NCBI GenBank assembly: GCA_029945445.1
Contig: JAQSCO010000057.1
Span: 232,985-296,984 of the forward strand
Reading direction: 5' to 3'
DNA: 64,000 nt
DNA from: Lacunisphaera sp.
GTDB taxonomy: Bacteria > Verrucomicrobiota > Verrucomicrobiia > Opitutales > Opitutaceae
Positions 42,180-51,449 of this stretch are shown here, in pieces. The notes under the pieces are model-generated. The model saw nothing but the letters and a program-made list of their open reading frames with translations, ran no database searches and had not been told where the DNA came from. The first letter of the stretch is position 1. Each line of letters opens with the position of its first letter. A program made the translations under genes and the position numbers.

Positions 42180-44066
42180 TCATCCCGCAGCCGGCGGGCG
42201 TGATTGGGAGCGGTTGGCGGCAGCGATCAAAACCATGAGAATACTGATATCGGCGGGATTTACGCCGCTGATGCGTGCAGCCTGGCCAAGGTTTTCGGGG
42301 CGGAACTGGTGAAGTTTAAGGGCGCTTTCGCGGCGCATTCCCGGGATAGCCAAGTAGTCGATCGAGGAAGGGATTTTGATTTTTTCGACATCCTTCAGTT
42401 TTTCGATCTGGCGCTGCTCGCGTTCCAAATAGCCTCGGTAACGCACGCGATAAAGTGTTTCCTCACGGACTTCTTTGGGTTGCGCAAGAAAACCTGCCGG
42501 CAGTTCGTTTAGTGGTTCAGAGCGGCGAATTTTTTCCGCCCAAATACCGCCGGCGGTTTTCATGGTTTCAATGTAATTTTCCCAGTATTCAATAGCCAAA
42601 GCCTTTTGTCTAATTCTTCCTAATCTACTTAATGATAATAAGTTACAGTTTAGTGAATGTTGATATAAGCGCAGTTCTGCGCTACCATGGTTAAAAAGTA
42701 AACGGTGCTCTGCCCGGCTAGTGAACATCCTGTAGGGTTCAGTTGTGCCCTTGGTGACGAGATCGTCGATGAGAACCCCAATGTAGCCCTCGTGGCGTTG
42801 GATGATCATCGGGTTTTCTCCCCTCACCTTTCGCACTGCGTTCACTCCGGCAACCAAACCTTGGGCAGCAGCTTCTTCATAACCAGAGGTGCCGTTGATT
42901 TGGCCGGCCAGGAAGAGGTTCTCGACTTTGCGCGACTCAAGCGATGGAAACATCTGGGTGGGTGGTGCAAAGTCATATTCCACCGCATAAGCCGGTCTGA
43001 GCAATGCAGCCTGCTCTAGGCCCGGGATGCTATGAACCAGATCAACCTGCACGTCGAATGGCAGGCTCGTCGATAGGCCATTAATATAATACTCGTTCGT
43101 GCTGCGGCCTTCCGGTTCGAGAAACAATAAATGGCGTGGCTTATCGGCGAACCGCACGAACTTGTCCTCGATACTTGGGCAATACCGGGGCCCCACCCCC
43201 ACTATTTCGCCCGAATACATGGCGGATTTATGGAGATTTTCTCTAACAATTCGCTCAGATTCAGGGGTTGTGTAAGTCATCCAGCAGGAAATTTGTTCAC
43301 TTCCAGGCTTCCAGCCTAGACGGCGCTCGCCGGTAGGTTCCACGTGGAACAAGTCCTCCGGATCTCGCGTGTCGTGGAATGCAAATAAAGTTGGCGCTAA
43401 ATCGCCCTTCTGTTCCTGAAGGCCGGTAAAATTGATGCTCCGGCCAAGTATACGTGGCGGGGTGCCGGTCTTTAGGCGCTGCAGCTCAATTCCAGCCTCC
43501 AGCAAGCTGCTAGAAAGGGATTTGGCGCTGAAGTCTCCCAATCTGCCGCCTTCGTTTTTGTTTTGGCCGACGTGCATTAACCCCCTTAGGAACGTGCCGG
43601 TAGTAATGATAACCGTCTGGCCAAGAAACTCGATATCGAGACTGGTCTGGCAGCCAACAACCTTACCCGCTGCAAAAATCAGTCCAGTCACTGTGGCCTG
43701 AAAGACCTGCAGGTTTGGCTGGAGTTCAAGCGTGTGCTTCAGGCGGAATTGGTAAGCCTTTTTATCGCACTGTGCCCGGGGCGACTGAACCGCTGGACCT
43801 TTGGATTCATTAAGCAGCCGGAACTGAATTCCTGTGACGTCAGTATTAATGGCCATCTCGCCACCGAGGGCATCAATCTCGCGCACGATCTGACCTTTGG
43901 CCTGGCCGCCTATCGCCGGATTACAACTCATCTGCGCAATTGTGTCGATATTCCCGGTCAGAAGCAGGGTGGAGGCACCCATTCGCGAAGCTGCTAAGCT
44001 CGCTTCAACTCCAGCATGGCCAGCTCCGCAAACGATTACATCAAACGGTGTTTTATTAAAAATCAC
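42180..44066 (-). CDS. mnmG: tRNA uridine-5-carboxymethylaminomethyl modification protein MnmG (GidA)
   Basis: 628 residues, normal length. FAD-binding DVIVCGAGHAGVEASLAAS at the N-terminus, the GidA signatures GGQAKGQIVREIDALGGEM and FTSRAEHRLLFNHGSAELRL, and a C-terminal helical domain. It works with MnmE to form cmnm5U at wobble U34. The base composition is clearly lower in GC than neighbours. The start taken is GTG 44066. It carries a parS-like palindrome at 43337-43350. Confidence 0.97.
   Translation of the reverse strand: MIFNKTPFDVIVCGAGHAGVEASLAASRMGASTLLLTGNIDTIAQMSCNPAIGGQAKGQIVREIDALGGEMAINTDVTGIQFRLLNESKGPAVQSPRAQCDKKAYQFRLKHTLELQPNLQVFQATVTGLIFAAGKVVGCQTSLDIEFLGQTVIITTGTFLRGLMHVGQNKNEGGRLGDFSAKSLSSSLLEAGIELQRLKTGTPPRILGRSINFTGLQEQKGDLAPTLFAFHDTRDPEDLFHVEPTGERRLGWKPGSEQISCWMTYTTPESERIVRENLHKSAMYSGEIVGVGPRYCPSIEDKFVRFADKPRHLLFLEPEGRSTNEYYINGLSTSLPFDVQVDLVHSIPGLEQAALLRPAYAVEYDFAPPTQMFPSLESRKVENLFLAGQINGTSGYEEAAAQGLVAGVNAVRKVRGENPMIIQRHEGYIGVLIDDLVTKGTTEPYRMFTSRAEHRLLFNHGSAELRLYQHSLNCNLLSLSRLGRIRQKALAIEYWENYIETMKTAGGIWAEKIRRSEPLNELPAGFLAQPKEVREETLYRVRYRGYLEREQRQIEKLKDVEKIKIPSSIDYLAIPGMRRESALKLHQFRPENLGQAARISGVNPADISILMVLIAAANRSQSRPPAAG
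43336..43351. other. parS-like ParB-binding site in mnmG
   Basis: GGTTCCACGTGGAACA differs by one base from the parS form TGTTCCACGTGGAACA. The inner 14 bases are a perfect palindrome. Confidence 0.7.
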
Positions 44067-44108
44067 AACACGTTAAATTAGATATATAATTAATATTTTG
44101 ATATAGTA
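44067..44108. other. Very AT-rich mnmE-mnmG spacer
   Basis: 42 bases made almost entirely of A and T (12 G+C of 60 in the line 44041-44100). No DnaA box of TTATNCACA type is present. Confidence 0.5.
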
Positions 44109-45458
44109 TTATTTACCGATACAAAAAGAAGAAAACAACCGATCGAGAATCTTCTCATTATCGATCTTACCGGAAATCTGGCCAAGAGCGTCAAGGGAAA
44201 CGCGCAAGTCACTTGCTACCAGCTCACTGGTGATGCCCAATGATAATTTCTGGTGAGCCGCCTCAAGCGACTGTTTGGCCTGCTCCAGAGCATGAGCGTG
44301 TCGAACGTTAATCGCAATCAACTCATCGCCGACCCCAACTTTGAAGCCATCAGCGAGCCGCGAGATCTCAGCCTGCAAGGCCTCAAGACCGCGTCCGGTT
44401 AGCGCGGAGATTTTCACGCTCGAAAAATTATAGGGCAGTAGATCAGGGGACACAGCAGGCAAATCGCATTTGTTGAAAACGGCGATCGTGTTTGCTGCCG
44501 AAAGCCGGGCGGCGACAACCGGCGGCAAGACGGGCAGGGGGCGCGTCGTATCGATCACCCAGAGGAAAAGATCGGCCTCCGCTGCTTGCTCGAGGGATTT
44601 TTCAATCCCGCGTTTCTCGAGCGGAGAAGGAGACAAATTGAGTCCCGCCGTATCGATCAGCCGCAGCGCGTGCGGTCCGGCAAGGATGAGTTCCTCAAGG
44701 TAGTCGCGGGTTGTGCCAGGCTCTGGGTCGACCAGTGCGCGCTCGTGTCCCACGAGCCGGTTGAGCAGGCTGCTCTTGCCCGCATTAGGTTCGCCGAGAA
44801 TTACGGTCTTGATGCCTTCGCGCAGCAACTGCCCGTAATGGCAGGTTGCCAATAGTCGGCTAGTGGCGGTCGTCAGGACGTCCAGATCGCGCAGCACAGC
44901 CTTCCGATCCGCCGTAGGCAAATCCTCATCCGGAAAATCGATGTAGGCCTCTACTTCTGCCAAGATGTTGATTAATTGCGAGATAAGCGAATTCATGTGG
45001 CGTCCGAGCGAGCCTCGTAATTGCAGATTCGCCGCCGCAAGGGCGCGCTCACTACGGGCGTGGATCAAGTCCATCACGGCCTCCGCTTGGCTGAGATCCA
45101 TGCGGCCGTTCAGGAAGGCCCGCTTGCTGAATTCGCCCGCCTCGGCGGCACGGCAGCCGCGGGCGAGCAGGTCCTCAAGGATTTTTTGCACGATGAACGG
45201 ATTGCCGTGACAGGAAATTTCCAGCGTGTCCTCGCCCGTGAAGGAATTGGGCGCGGCAAAATAAGTGAACAGCACATCGTCGACCAACTGCCCGCGCGCA
45301 TCCCGGTAGTCCGCATGACGCACAGTGCGGGGCAGGGGAGTCGCACCGAAAATCTCCGTCGCCAACGTCGCGACCTGCGCACCGCTGGCTCGCACCATCG
45401 CGATGGCGGAAGTGCCCACGGGCGTGGCGAGAGCGGCAATGGTATCCGACGGAAACGA
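44109..45458 (-). CDS. mnmE: tRNA modification GTPase MnmE (TrmE)
   Basis: 449 residues from the ATG at 45458 (MSFPSDTIAALATPVG). N-terminal tetrahydrofolate-binding domain with TGEDTLEISCHGNPFI, a helical domain, and the G domain: GEPNAGKSSLLNRL, DTAGL, NKCD. The C-terminal catalytic FCIGK is intact. Its 5' part is GC-rich, the 3' part AT-rich. Confidence 0.97.
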   Translation of the reverse strand, partial: SFPSDTIAALATPVGTSAIAMVRASGAQVATLATEIFGATPLPRTVRHADYRDARGQLVDDVLFTYFAAPNSFTGEDTLEISCHGNPFIVQKILEDLLARGCRAAEAGEFSKRAFLNGRMDLSQAEAVMDLIHARSERALAAANLQLRGSLGRHMNSLISQLINILAEVEAYIDFPDEDLPTADRKAVLRDLDVLTTATSRLLATCHYGQLLREGIKTVILGEPNAGKSSLLNRLVGHERALVDPEPGTTRDYLEELILAGPHALRLIDTAGLNLSPSPLEKRGIEKSLEQAAEADLFLWVIDTTRPLPVLPPVVAARLSAANTIAVFNKCDLPAVSPDLLPYNFSSVKISALTGRGLEALQAEISRLADGFKVGVGDELIAINVRHAHALEQAKQSLEAAHQKLSLGITSELVASDLRVSLDALGQISGKIDNEKILDRLFSSFCIGK

Positions 45459-45503
45459 CATCCGCCCCACGCAAGCGAACGCCTCGGTGAACGCAAAGGG
45501 AAA

Positions 45504-45989
45504 TCAGGCGCGGTTGAACAGCTCGTCCACCCGGCGAAAACGATAATCGAAGACGTGCTCGAGCTGCCGGCGCACCCAGAGTTTTTCCGCCAGCCAGCCG
45601 AACGGGCCCCAGCCGAGCTCATAGGTCACACGATCGACCATCCGGACCCCGCCGGGCTCGGCGTGGAACCGGTGCTCATGCGACCAAAGCTTATAAGGTC
45701 CGGCGCGCTGCTCATCGACGAAGGCGATCCCGTCCCGGACCTCGCGGATTTCCGTCACCCAGCGCAGCCACACGCCAGGCAGGGGTGAAATTTTGTATTC
45801 GATGATCTGCCCCGCCGTCATGCGGTCGGGCAAGTCGCTCATGATGCGGAAGCGCAGGTTGGGCGGGGTCAGCTCGTTCAGGTTGCGGGGCGTGGCAAAA
45901 AATTCCCAGACCCGGGCCGGGTCGGCGCGGATAAATTGCTCGCGGTGCAGATGGCGGATCATGTGGGCGGGATCGTAAAATATACGCAT
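45504..45989 (-). CDS. SRPBCC-fold ligand-binding protein
   Basis: 161 residues from the ATG at 45989 (one further downstream, 45962, is possible). HLHREQFIRADPARVWEFFA is the usual first strand and helix of the START/Bet v1-like fold; the DEQRAGPYKLWSHEHRF segment and MVDRVTYELGWGPFG are typical of the SRPBCC group linked to TIGR01777 epimerases (YfcH/CDI-like). Ligand unknown. It begins close to the recA terminator. Confidence 0.75.
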   Translation of the reverse strand: MRIFYDPAHMIRHLHREQFIRADPARVWEFFATPRNLNELTPPNLRFRIMSDLPDRMTAGQIIEYKISPLPGVWLRWVTEIREVRDGIAFVDEQRAGPYKLWSHEHRFHAEPGGVRMVDRVTYELGWGPFGWLAEKLWVRRQLEHVFDYRFRRVDELFNRA

Positions 45990-46008
45990 GGTGCGGCCCG
46001 CCGGACGC

Positions 46009-46038
46009 AAAAAACGCGCACCCTGGTGGAGGCGCGTT
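46009..46038 (-). terminator. Terminator of recA
   Basis: Minus strand stem ACGCGC / GCGCGT with an interior CCT/AGG pairing, followed by T6, about 22 bases past the recA stop. Confidence 0.75.
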
Positions 46039-46059
46039 TCGGGGAAAAAGTCCGCCGGC

Positions 46060-47142
46060 TTACTCGGGGGTCTCGGCCGTGACGGATTCGCCGCCCTTGA
46101 CCGTCACCTTTTCCATAATGGCGGCCGTCACCTTGGCCGCGAGGGCGGCATTCGTGCGGAACGCCTCCTTGGCGGCCTCGCGGCCCTGGCCGACGAGCTC
46201 GCCGTTGAAGGCGATCCACGCGCCCTTCTTCTCGAGCACCTTGTGGTCGAGGCCGAGGTCGATGAGCGAGCCGCTCGTCGAGATGCCTTCGTCATACATG
46301 ATATCGAACTCGACCTCGGTAAACGGCGGCGCGACCTTGTTCTTCACGATCTTGATCTTGGTGCGGTTGCCAATGACCTTGCCGTCGGGCGTCTTGAGCT
46401 GGTCCTTGCGCCGGATGTCGATGCGGATCGACGAGAAGAACTTCAGCGCGCGGCCACCGGAGGTCGTCTCGGGGTTGCCGAACATGACGCCGATCTTCTC
46501 GCGGATCTGGTTGGTGAAAATACACACGCAGTTCGTCTTGCTGACGACGGAGGTGAGGCGGCGCATGGCTTGGCTCATGAGGCGGGCCTGGCTGCCCATG
46601 GTCATGTCGCCCATCTGGCCGTCCAGTTCGGCCTTGGTGATGAGGGCGGCGACGGAATCGAGCACGATGATGTCGATGCTGTTGGAGCGGATGAGGGTCT
46701 CCATGATATTGAGCGCGTCCTCACCGGAGTCCGGCTGCGAAACAAGCAGGTCGTCGAGGCTGACGCCGACGACGCGGGCGTATTTCGGGTCGAGGGCGTG
46801 CTCGACGTCGATGAAGGCGGCGAGGCCACCCTGGCGCTGGGCCTCGGCGATGACACTCAGGCAGAAGGTGGTCTTGCCGGACGACTCCGGGCCGTAGATC
46901 TCGATGATGCGGCCCTTAGGCAGGCCGCCGACGCCGAGGGCCAGATCGATGGCGAGCGAGCCGGTCGAGAGTGTCTCGACCTTCATTTTGGTATTGCTGC
47001 CGAGGCGCATGATCGAACCCTCGCCGAACTGCTTCGTGATCGAAGAGACGGCGAGCTCGATGTTTTTCTCGCGGGCGGGGTTGGCAGACTTCTCGGCGGG
47101 AGCGACGCGCGAGTCGGACTTGGACTTATCGGCTTTGGACAT
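46060..47142 (-). CDS. recA: Recombinase RecA
   Basis: 360 residues from the ATG at 47142 ([17 protein letters not shown]). Walker [16 protein letters not shown], LexA co-protease and polymerisation core, [20 protein letters not shown] and the L2 loop area. Strand exchange and SOS activation. The upstream region carries an 18-base palindrome. It ends in a good terminator. Confidence 0.98.
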   Translation of the reverse strand: MSKADKSKSDSRVAPAEKSANPAREKNIELAVSSITKQFGEGSIMRLGSNTKMKVETLSTGSLAIDLALGVGGLPKGRIIEIYGPESSGKTTFCLSVIAEAQRQGGLAAFIDVEHALDPKYARVVGVSLDDLLVSQPDSGEDALNIMETLIRSNSIDIIVLDSVAALITKAELDGQMGDMTMGSQARLMSQAMRRLTSVVSKTNCVCIFTNQIREKIGVMFGNPETTSGGRALKFFSSIRIDIRRKDQLKTPDGKVIGNRTKIKIVKNKVAPPFTEVEFDIMYDEGISTSGSLIDLGLDHKVLEKKGAWIAFNGELVGQGREAAKEAFRTNAALAAKVTAAIMEKVTVKGGESVTAETPE

Positions 47143-47190
47143 GGTGGGTGGGTATCGTGTGTGGTTAAAAAGACAGATTAACAGAGGGGA

Positions 47191-47208
47191 CTGACAACGG
47201 TATGTCAG
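47191..47208. promoter_or_regulatory. Palindromic candidate operator upstream of recA
   Basis: CTGACA-N6-TGTCAG, 49 bases upstream of the recA ATG. Position suits a repressor such as LexA, but the sequence is not the E. coli CTGT-N8-ACAG motif nor the TGTTC-N4-GAACA form that I recall for Verrucomicrobia. Confidence 0.4.
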
Positions 47209-47284
47209 GAGACTTTGCCCGGCGCCCCAACCCGGCAAGCGCGGAGTGGACGAAAAACGGCCTAAAATCAGGCTGCAAATCGGA

Positions 47285-47638
47285 TCAGGCCGCGGGCACC
47301 GCCGGCTTGCTGAAACCGAAGGCGAAGAACACCGCCAGCGCGATGAAGAGCAGGCTCACGGCGTAGTTCCACTTCAGTTTCTCCCCGAGCACCAGCGAGG
47401 CGAAACCCACGAACACCACAAGGGTGATGACCTCCTGGATGATCTTCAGTTCGTAGCCGGTGAAGCGGCCGTAGCCGATCCGGTTGGCCGGCACCATCAG
47501 GCAGTATTCGAAGAAGGCGATGCCCCACGAGAGGAGGATCGCGGCCCAGAGCGGCTTGTCGCCGTGGTATTTCAAATGTCCATACCAGGCGTAGGTCATG
47601 AAGATGTTCGACAGCGCGAGCAGGAGGATCGTGGTCAT
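47285..47638 (-). CDS. DMT-superfamily small membrane protein (DUF486)
   Basis: 117 residues, four hydrophobic segments. [40 protein letters not shown] and [19 protein letters not shown] are the DUF486 pattern. Function unknown; related to half-size drug/metabolite transporters. Confidence 0.85.
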   Translation of the reverse strand: MTTILLLALSNIFMTYAWYGHLKYHGDKPLWAAILLSWGIAFFEYCLMVPANRIGYGRFTGYELKIIQEVITLVVFVGFASLVLGEKLKWNYAVSLLFIALAVFFAFGFSKPAVPAA

Positions 47639-47743
47639 GCGCCGCCTCCTGCGCCGCCCCTACGCCGTCGCTAGAGCAAATTTAGCCGGGCGACCGGCCC
47701 GGACAAACACCGGGCTGGCCGCCGCCCGCGACGGGGCTCCGCG

Positions 47744-48757
47744 TCACTCCGTCAGCGCATACACGGCGAACGACGCCAGCCAGTGCGCGCGGTTGAAATC
47801 CTCTGCGTTGAGTAATGGCATGGCCGCCTCCAGGTGCCGGACGGCCGCCTCGCGGGCCCGGGCGTGACGCGGATCAGACTCGGCGAGCGCCAGCGCCAGG
47901 CGCCGCCAACACCAGGCGCGGTTGAGGTTGAGGCCGATGAGGTGCGCAATCTTCGGGTCGGTGGGATTGCTCACGCGGACCGGGGTGAAGAGCTTGACCG
48001 GCTCGCCAGTGTGGAGATTAGGCAGGAAACGGCTGAGCCAGCGGCTGAAGTTCTCCGGCGGCAGCACCGCGGCCATCACCTCGGCCTCGGTCAGCGCCGG
48101 CGAGAGAAAATCCTCGCCCGAGGGTTCCCATTGCGCGGAGTAGTTGGCGTCGTGGCCGAACCAGAACGCCATGCGGCTCGTGCAGAAAAGCTTCAGCTCC
48201 TGGTCGTCGGCCGCGCGGGTGTAGTCGAGCGCCAGCTTGACCGCGAAGGCGGTGTTGTTGTGCACGCCGTGCCGCACGGGGTGGGTGAGCGCCGCCAGGT
48301 AGGCGAACAGGCCTTCGCGCATGACCGTGACGAGCGGGGTGAGGTTGGCCGCCAGCAGGCGGTCGTAGCGCAGGAGTTCCTCCGCCAGCTTCAGCAGCCA
48401 CGCCCAGCCGTAGGGCCGCTCGAAAAATCCTCGCCCGGGCGCCTGGAAGTAGGCGGTCTCGGTCGCGATGTTTTCCGCTGTGAGATGCTCGCGCAGCAAG
48501 CGGTCGATCTCGGCGCGTTCGGGCAGGTCGGGAAAAAGCCGCGCCAGCCGCGCCAGCATGCAAAACTGGTGCACGCACGAGTGCCAGTCATAGCTGCCGT
48601 AGAACGCCGGGTGCAGCTCGCGCGGGCTCCGCACATCCGCCGGTCCGTTCAACTGGTGCTGCAGCAGGTGCGGATATTCGCGGCGGACGTTGGCCAGGCC
48701 CAGGCGGGCGAAGGCGGAGGCCTGAGCGGTCAAAAGCGTGGAAAACACAGCGGTCAC
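47744..48757 (-). CDS. DUF2891 family protein
   Basis: 337 residues, mostly alpha-helical. HPAFYGSYDWHSCVHQFCML and GVHNNTAFAVKLALDY match the DUF2891 signature (an (alpha/alpha)6-barrel like sequence). No signal peptide. Function is not known; a glycoside-processing or metal role is possible from the His residues but unproven. Confidence 0.8.
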   Translation of the reverse strand: MTAVFSTLLTAQASAFARLGLANVRREYPHLLQHQLNGPADVRSPRELHPAFYGSYDWHSCVHQFCMLARLARLFPDLPERAEIDRLLREHLTAENIATETAYFQAPGRGFFERPYGWAWLLKLAEELLRYDRLLAANLTPLVTVMREGLFAYLAALTHPVRHGVHNNTAFAVKLALDYTRAADDQELKLFCTSRMAFWFGHDANYSAQWEPSGEDFLSPALTEAEVMAAVLPPENFSRWLSRFLPNLHTGEPVKLFTPVRVSNPTDPKIAHLIGLNLNRAWCWRRLALALAESDPRHARAREAAVRHLEAAMPLLNAEDFNRAHWLASFAVYALTE

Positions 48758-48844
48758 GTTCGGCGGGAGGATGAAAGTTTAAGTTGAAGTGGACAGACTG
48801 CCGCATAAGTTGTGCCGACTTCAAGATTTGCCGACAACCCACCT

Positions 48845-49180
48845 ATGAAAATCAAAGCCTATCTTAAACCGCATTGCGGCTGGTCCAACGGCGTGCGCGC
48901 CATCATGGGCAAATACCAGCTGGAGTTTGAGGACATCGACATCATCAACAACCGCGCCAACTACGAGGAGATGGTCCGCAAGTCCGGCCAGCCGCTTTCG
49001 CCCTGCGTCGAGATTGACGGAGTGATGCTCGCCGATATCTCCGGCGAGGAGGTGGAAAACTACCTGCAGGCGAACAACCTCGTGAAAGCGAGCGGCGCCA
49101 AGGTGGACATCGCGCTCAACACCGGCTGCTCCGCCGAGGAGCACGAGAAGATGGCCGCCAAGCCCGTGCGCTTCTTCTGA
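48845..49180 (+). CDS. Glutaredoxin-like protein (CxxS type)
   Basis: 111 residues from the ATG at 48845. KAYLKPHCGWSNGVRAIM holds a CGWS active site, with only one redox Cys, followed by a thioredoxin-like fold (SPCVEIDGVMLADISGEEV). An extra 25-residue tail has a second Cys in NTGCSAEEHEK. Likely a monothiol glutaredoxin. A clear terminator follows. Confidence 0.8.
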   Translation: MKIKAYLKPHCGWSNGVRAIMGKYQLEFEDIDIINNRANYEEMVRKSGQPLSPCVEIDGVMLADISGEEVENYLQANNLVKASGAKVDIALNTGCSAEEHEKMAAKPVRFF

Positions 49181-49204
49181 GTAGGGCCGAACCCCTTTAA
49201 CCAT

Positions 49205-49231
49205 GCCGGACTCACCCGCGTCCGGCTTTTT
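49205..49231 (+). terminator. Rho-independent terminator after the glutaredoxin gene
   Basis: Stem GCCGGAC / GTCCGGC, 8-base loop, then T5. Confidence 0.85.
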
Positions 49232-49242
49232 CTTGGCCGCGC

Positions 49243-50067
49243 TCAGCCGTTGAGCTTGGCCATTTCGTCTTCCTTGGCGTTGTCGACGTCTGTGCGGCGG
49301 GCGTTAAACTTGGCGCGCAGCTCATCGAGCGCGGTTTCCAAGGCGCTCCGGACAGCGTCGCGCACGGCAGAGAGCTTGGTGAATTCCGGATCGGCGGCCG
49401 GATTGTAGGCGGCGGCCGAGCCTTTTTGGGTCTGCTCCATGAGGTGCTTGCCGGTCAGGGCGGCGAGATCGCGCTCCGCGGCGTTGATTTTGGTCGTATG
49501 GGCGAAACGCAGCTTGGCCTCCTCGCCCGCCTGTTCGACGGCGAGGTCATCGGTCTGCTCCTGGAACTTGGCGCTGAGTTCGGCGGTCTTCACCGCGCGG
49601 TCGCGCTGCTTGGCGGCATCCTCACCCTCGGTGATCTGCTGCGCGTCGAGCTTGGCGCGCTCAAGGGTGAATTTCCGGCTGACCGCGTTGCGCTCGCGCT
49701 GGAACCGGGCCGTCATCTCGGGCGTGAGCTGGTTCTGGATGAGGTTGCGCACCTCGTCTTCGGCAAACTTGAGCTGGGCAAATTTGGTCATATCGGCCGC
49801 CATCAGGCTGCCGGTGGCGATCACGGCGGCCGTGGCCGTGCCGGCGGCCACGGTGCCCTCGCGCTGGACCTTGGCGAGTTCGTCGCGCTCGCGGGTGCGG
49901 AGCTTGATGCGCTCCTGCTCCTCGGCCTGATCGATCTTCTGGGTCTCGCGGCGCTCGCGGCGCTCGAGATCCTGCTGTTGTTTTTGCCCTGCGGCCGGAT
50001 CGGTCTGGGCCGCGGCGAGGACGGTGAGCAAGAGGAACAACGGGGCGGTTTTTCCAAGGGTCAGCAT
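49243..50067 (-). CDS. Exported coiled-coil protein, unrecognised
   Basis: 274 residues. Signal peptide of about 20 residues (MLTLGKTAPLFLLLTVLAAAQ), then an extreme charged region (DLERRERRETQKIDQAEE) predicted as coiled coil, a short hydrophobic stretch near 75-90 (GTVAAGTATAAVIATGSL), and further long helices (RFQRERNAVSRKFTLERAKL). No family recognised. It may be a periplasmic structural protein. Between glutaredoxin (convergent) and serA. Confidence 0.7.
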   Translation of the reverse strand: MLTLGKTAPLFLLLTVLAAAQTDPAAGQKQQQDLERRERRETQKIDQAEEQERIKLRTRERDELAKVQREGTVAAGTATAAVIATGSLMAADMTKFAQLKFAEDEVRNLIQNQLTPEMTARFQRERNAVSRKFTLERAKLDAQQITEGEDAAKQRDRAVKTAELSAKFQEQTDDLAVEQAGEEAKLRFAHTTKINAAERDLAALTGKHLMEQTQKGSAAAYNPAADPEFTKLSAVRDAVRSALETALDELRAKFNARRTDVDNAKEDEMAKLNG

Positions 50068-50122
50068 GCCGCCAGCCTAGGAGGGGTGAAGCGCTTGGCG
50101 AGCCCGGACCGGCCGTTCCGGC

Positions 50123-51358
50123 TCAATAGAGCAGCCGCGCCCGGATGGTGCCGGGCACGCTCTGCAGCTCGTCGATCGCGATCTCGCTGGCCGCGGCATC
50201 CACGTCCATCACGCAGTAGCCGAGGTGCTCGTTGGTCTGCAGGTATTGGGCGGAGATGTTCACCTTGTGCTGGCTGAAGCGCTCGTTGATGTGCGCCAGC
50301 ACGCCGGGGATATTGCGGTGGATGTGCAGCAGGCGGCTCTTGCCGGTGCCGGCGTGCTCGGGGAGCGTGACCTCCGGGAAATTGACCGCAGTCACGGTCG
50401 AGCCGTTGTCGGAGTAGCGTGTGAGTTTTTCGGCGACCTCGGTGCCGATGTTCGCTTGGGCCTCGAGGGTGGAACCGCCGATGTGCGGCGTCAGGATGAC
50501 CTGGTCGAATTTGCGCAGCGGCGAGACAAACTCCTCGTCGTTGCCCTTGGGCTCGGCGGGAAACACGTCGATCGCCGCGCCGGCGAGGTGGCTGCGCTCG
50601 AGGGCGTCGGTCAGCGCGTCGATGTCCACCACCGTCCCGCGGGCGGCGTTGATGAGGTGCGAACCCTTCCTCATGGCGGCGAGCTGGGCGCGGCCGATCA
50701 GGTTCTTCGTCTGCGGGGTCTCGGGCACGTGCAGCGTGACGACGTCGCTCTCGGCCAGCAGGGCGGCAAGTTTGCCCACGGCGCGCGCGTTGCCAAGCGG
50801 AAGCTTGCCGGCGATGTCGTAGAAGAGCACGCGCATGCCGAGGTGCTCCGCCATCGTGCCAACCTGCGTGCCGATGTGGCCGTAGCCGACGATGCCGAGC
50901 GTTTTGCCGCGGACCTCGACGCTGCCCTCGGCGCCCTTGGCCCAGCCGCCGCGGTGCACGAGCGCGTTTTTCCCCGGGATGCCGCGGAGCAGCATGATGA
51001 TCTCGCCGAGCACGAGCTCGGCGACGCTGCGGGTGTTGGAGTAGGGGGCGTTAAAGACCGGGATGCCGCGCTTCGCGGCGGCGGCGAGGTCGACCTGGTT
51101 CGTCCCGATGCAGAAGCAGCCGATCGCGGCGAGTTTGGGCGCGGCGGCGAGCACTTCCTCCGTGAGCTCGGTGCGCGAGCGGATGCCGAGGAAGTGGGTG
51201 TCCTTCAGCGCCGCCTTGAGTGCGTCGCCCGTGAGCGACTTGGGCAGCGACCGCACGGTGGTGTAGCCGTCATCGGTCAACGACTCGACGGCCTTCCCGT
51301 GGATGCCCTCGAGGAGGAGGAACTTGATGCGACGTTTGTCGAAGGAGAGCTTTTGCAT
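50123..51358 (-). CDS. serA: D-3-phosphoglycerate dehydrogenase
   Basis: 411 residues from the ATG at 51358. NAD-binding GYGHIGTQVG, catalytic Arg in NAARGTVVD, Glu and His in TPHIGGST, and a C-terminal ACT domain (NIPGVLAHINERFSQH, GYCVMDVD). It starts the serine pathway. This is the E. coli-like short form with one ACT domain and no intervening domain. Confidence 0.93.
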   Translation of the reverse strand: MQKLSFDKRRIKFLLLEGIHGKAVESLTDDGYTTVRSLPKSLTGDALKAALKDTHFLGIRSRTELTEEVLAAAPKLAAIGCFCIGTNQVDLAAAAKRGIPVFNAPYSNTRSVAELVLGEIIMLLRGIPGKNALVHRGGWAKGAEGSVEVRGKTLGIVGYGHIGTQVGTMAEHLGMRVLFYDIAGKLPLGNARAVGKLAALLAESDVVTLHVPETPQTKNLIGRAQLAAMRKGSHLINAARGTVVDIDALTDALERSHLAGAAIDVFPAEPKGNDEEFVSPLRKFDQVILTPHIGGSTLEAQANIGTEVAEKLTRYSDNGSTVTAVNFPEVTLPEHAGTGKSRLLHIHRNIPGVLAHINERFSQHKVNISAQYLQTNEHLGYCVMDVDAAASEIAIDELQSVPGTIRARLLY

Positions 51359-51449
51359 CGGACGGCCAGCATGGGGCGCAACGGCCCGGGCGGGCAAGGC
51401 CGCTCTGTGTCTTGCGTCCCGGCCCGGGGTGGGCTTCGCTCGCGGGGCG

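Noticed and set aside
44067-44108. Replication origin at the AT-rich mnmE-mnmG spacer
   Set aside because: Only 42 bases, with no DnaA boxes or dnaA/rpmH neighbours. The parS-like sites suggest origin proximity but do not place oriC here.
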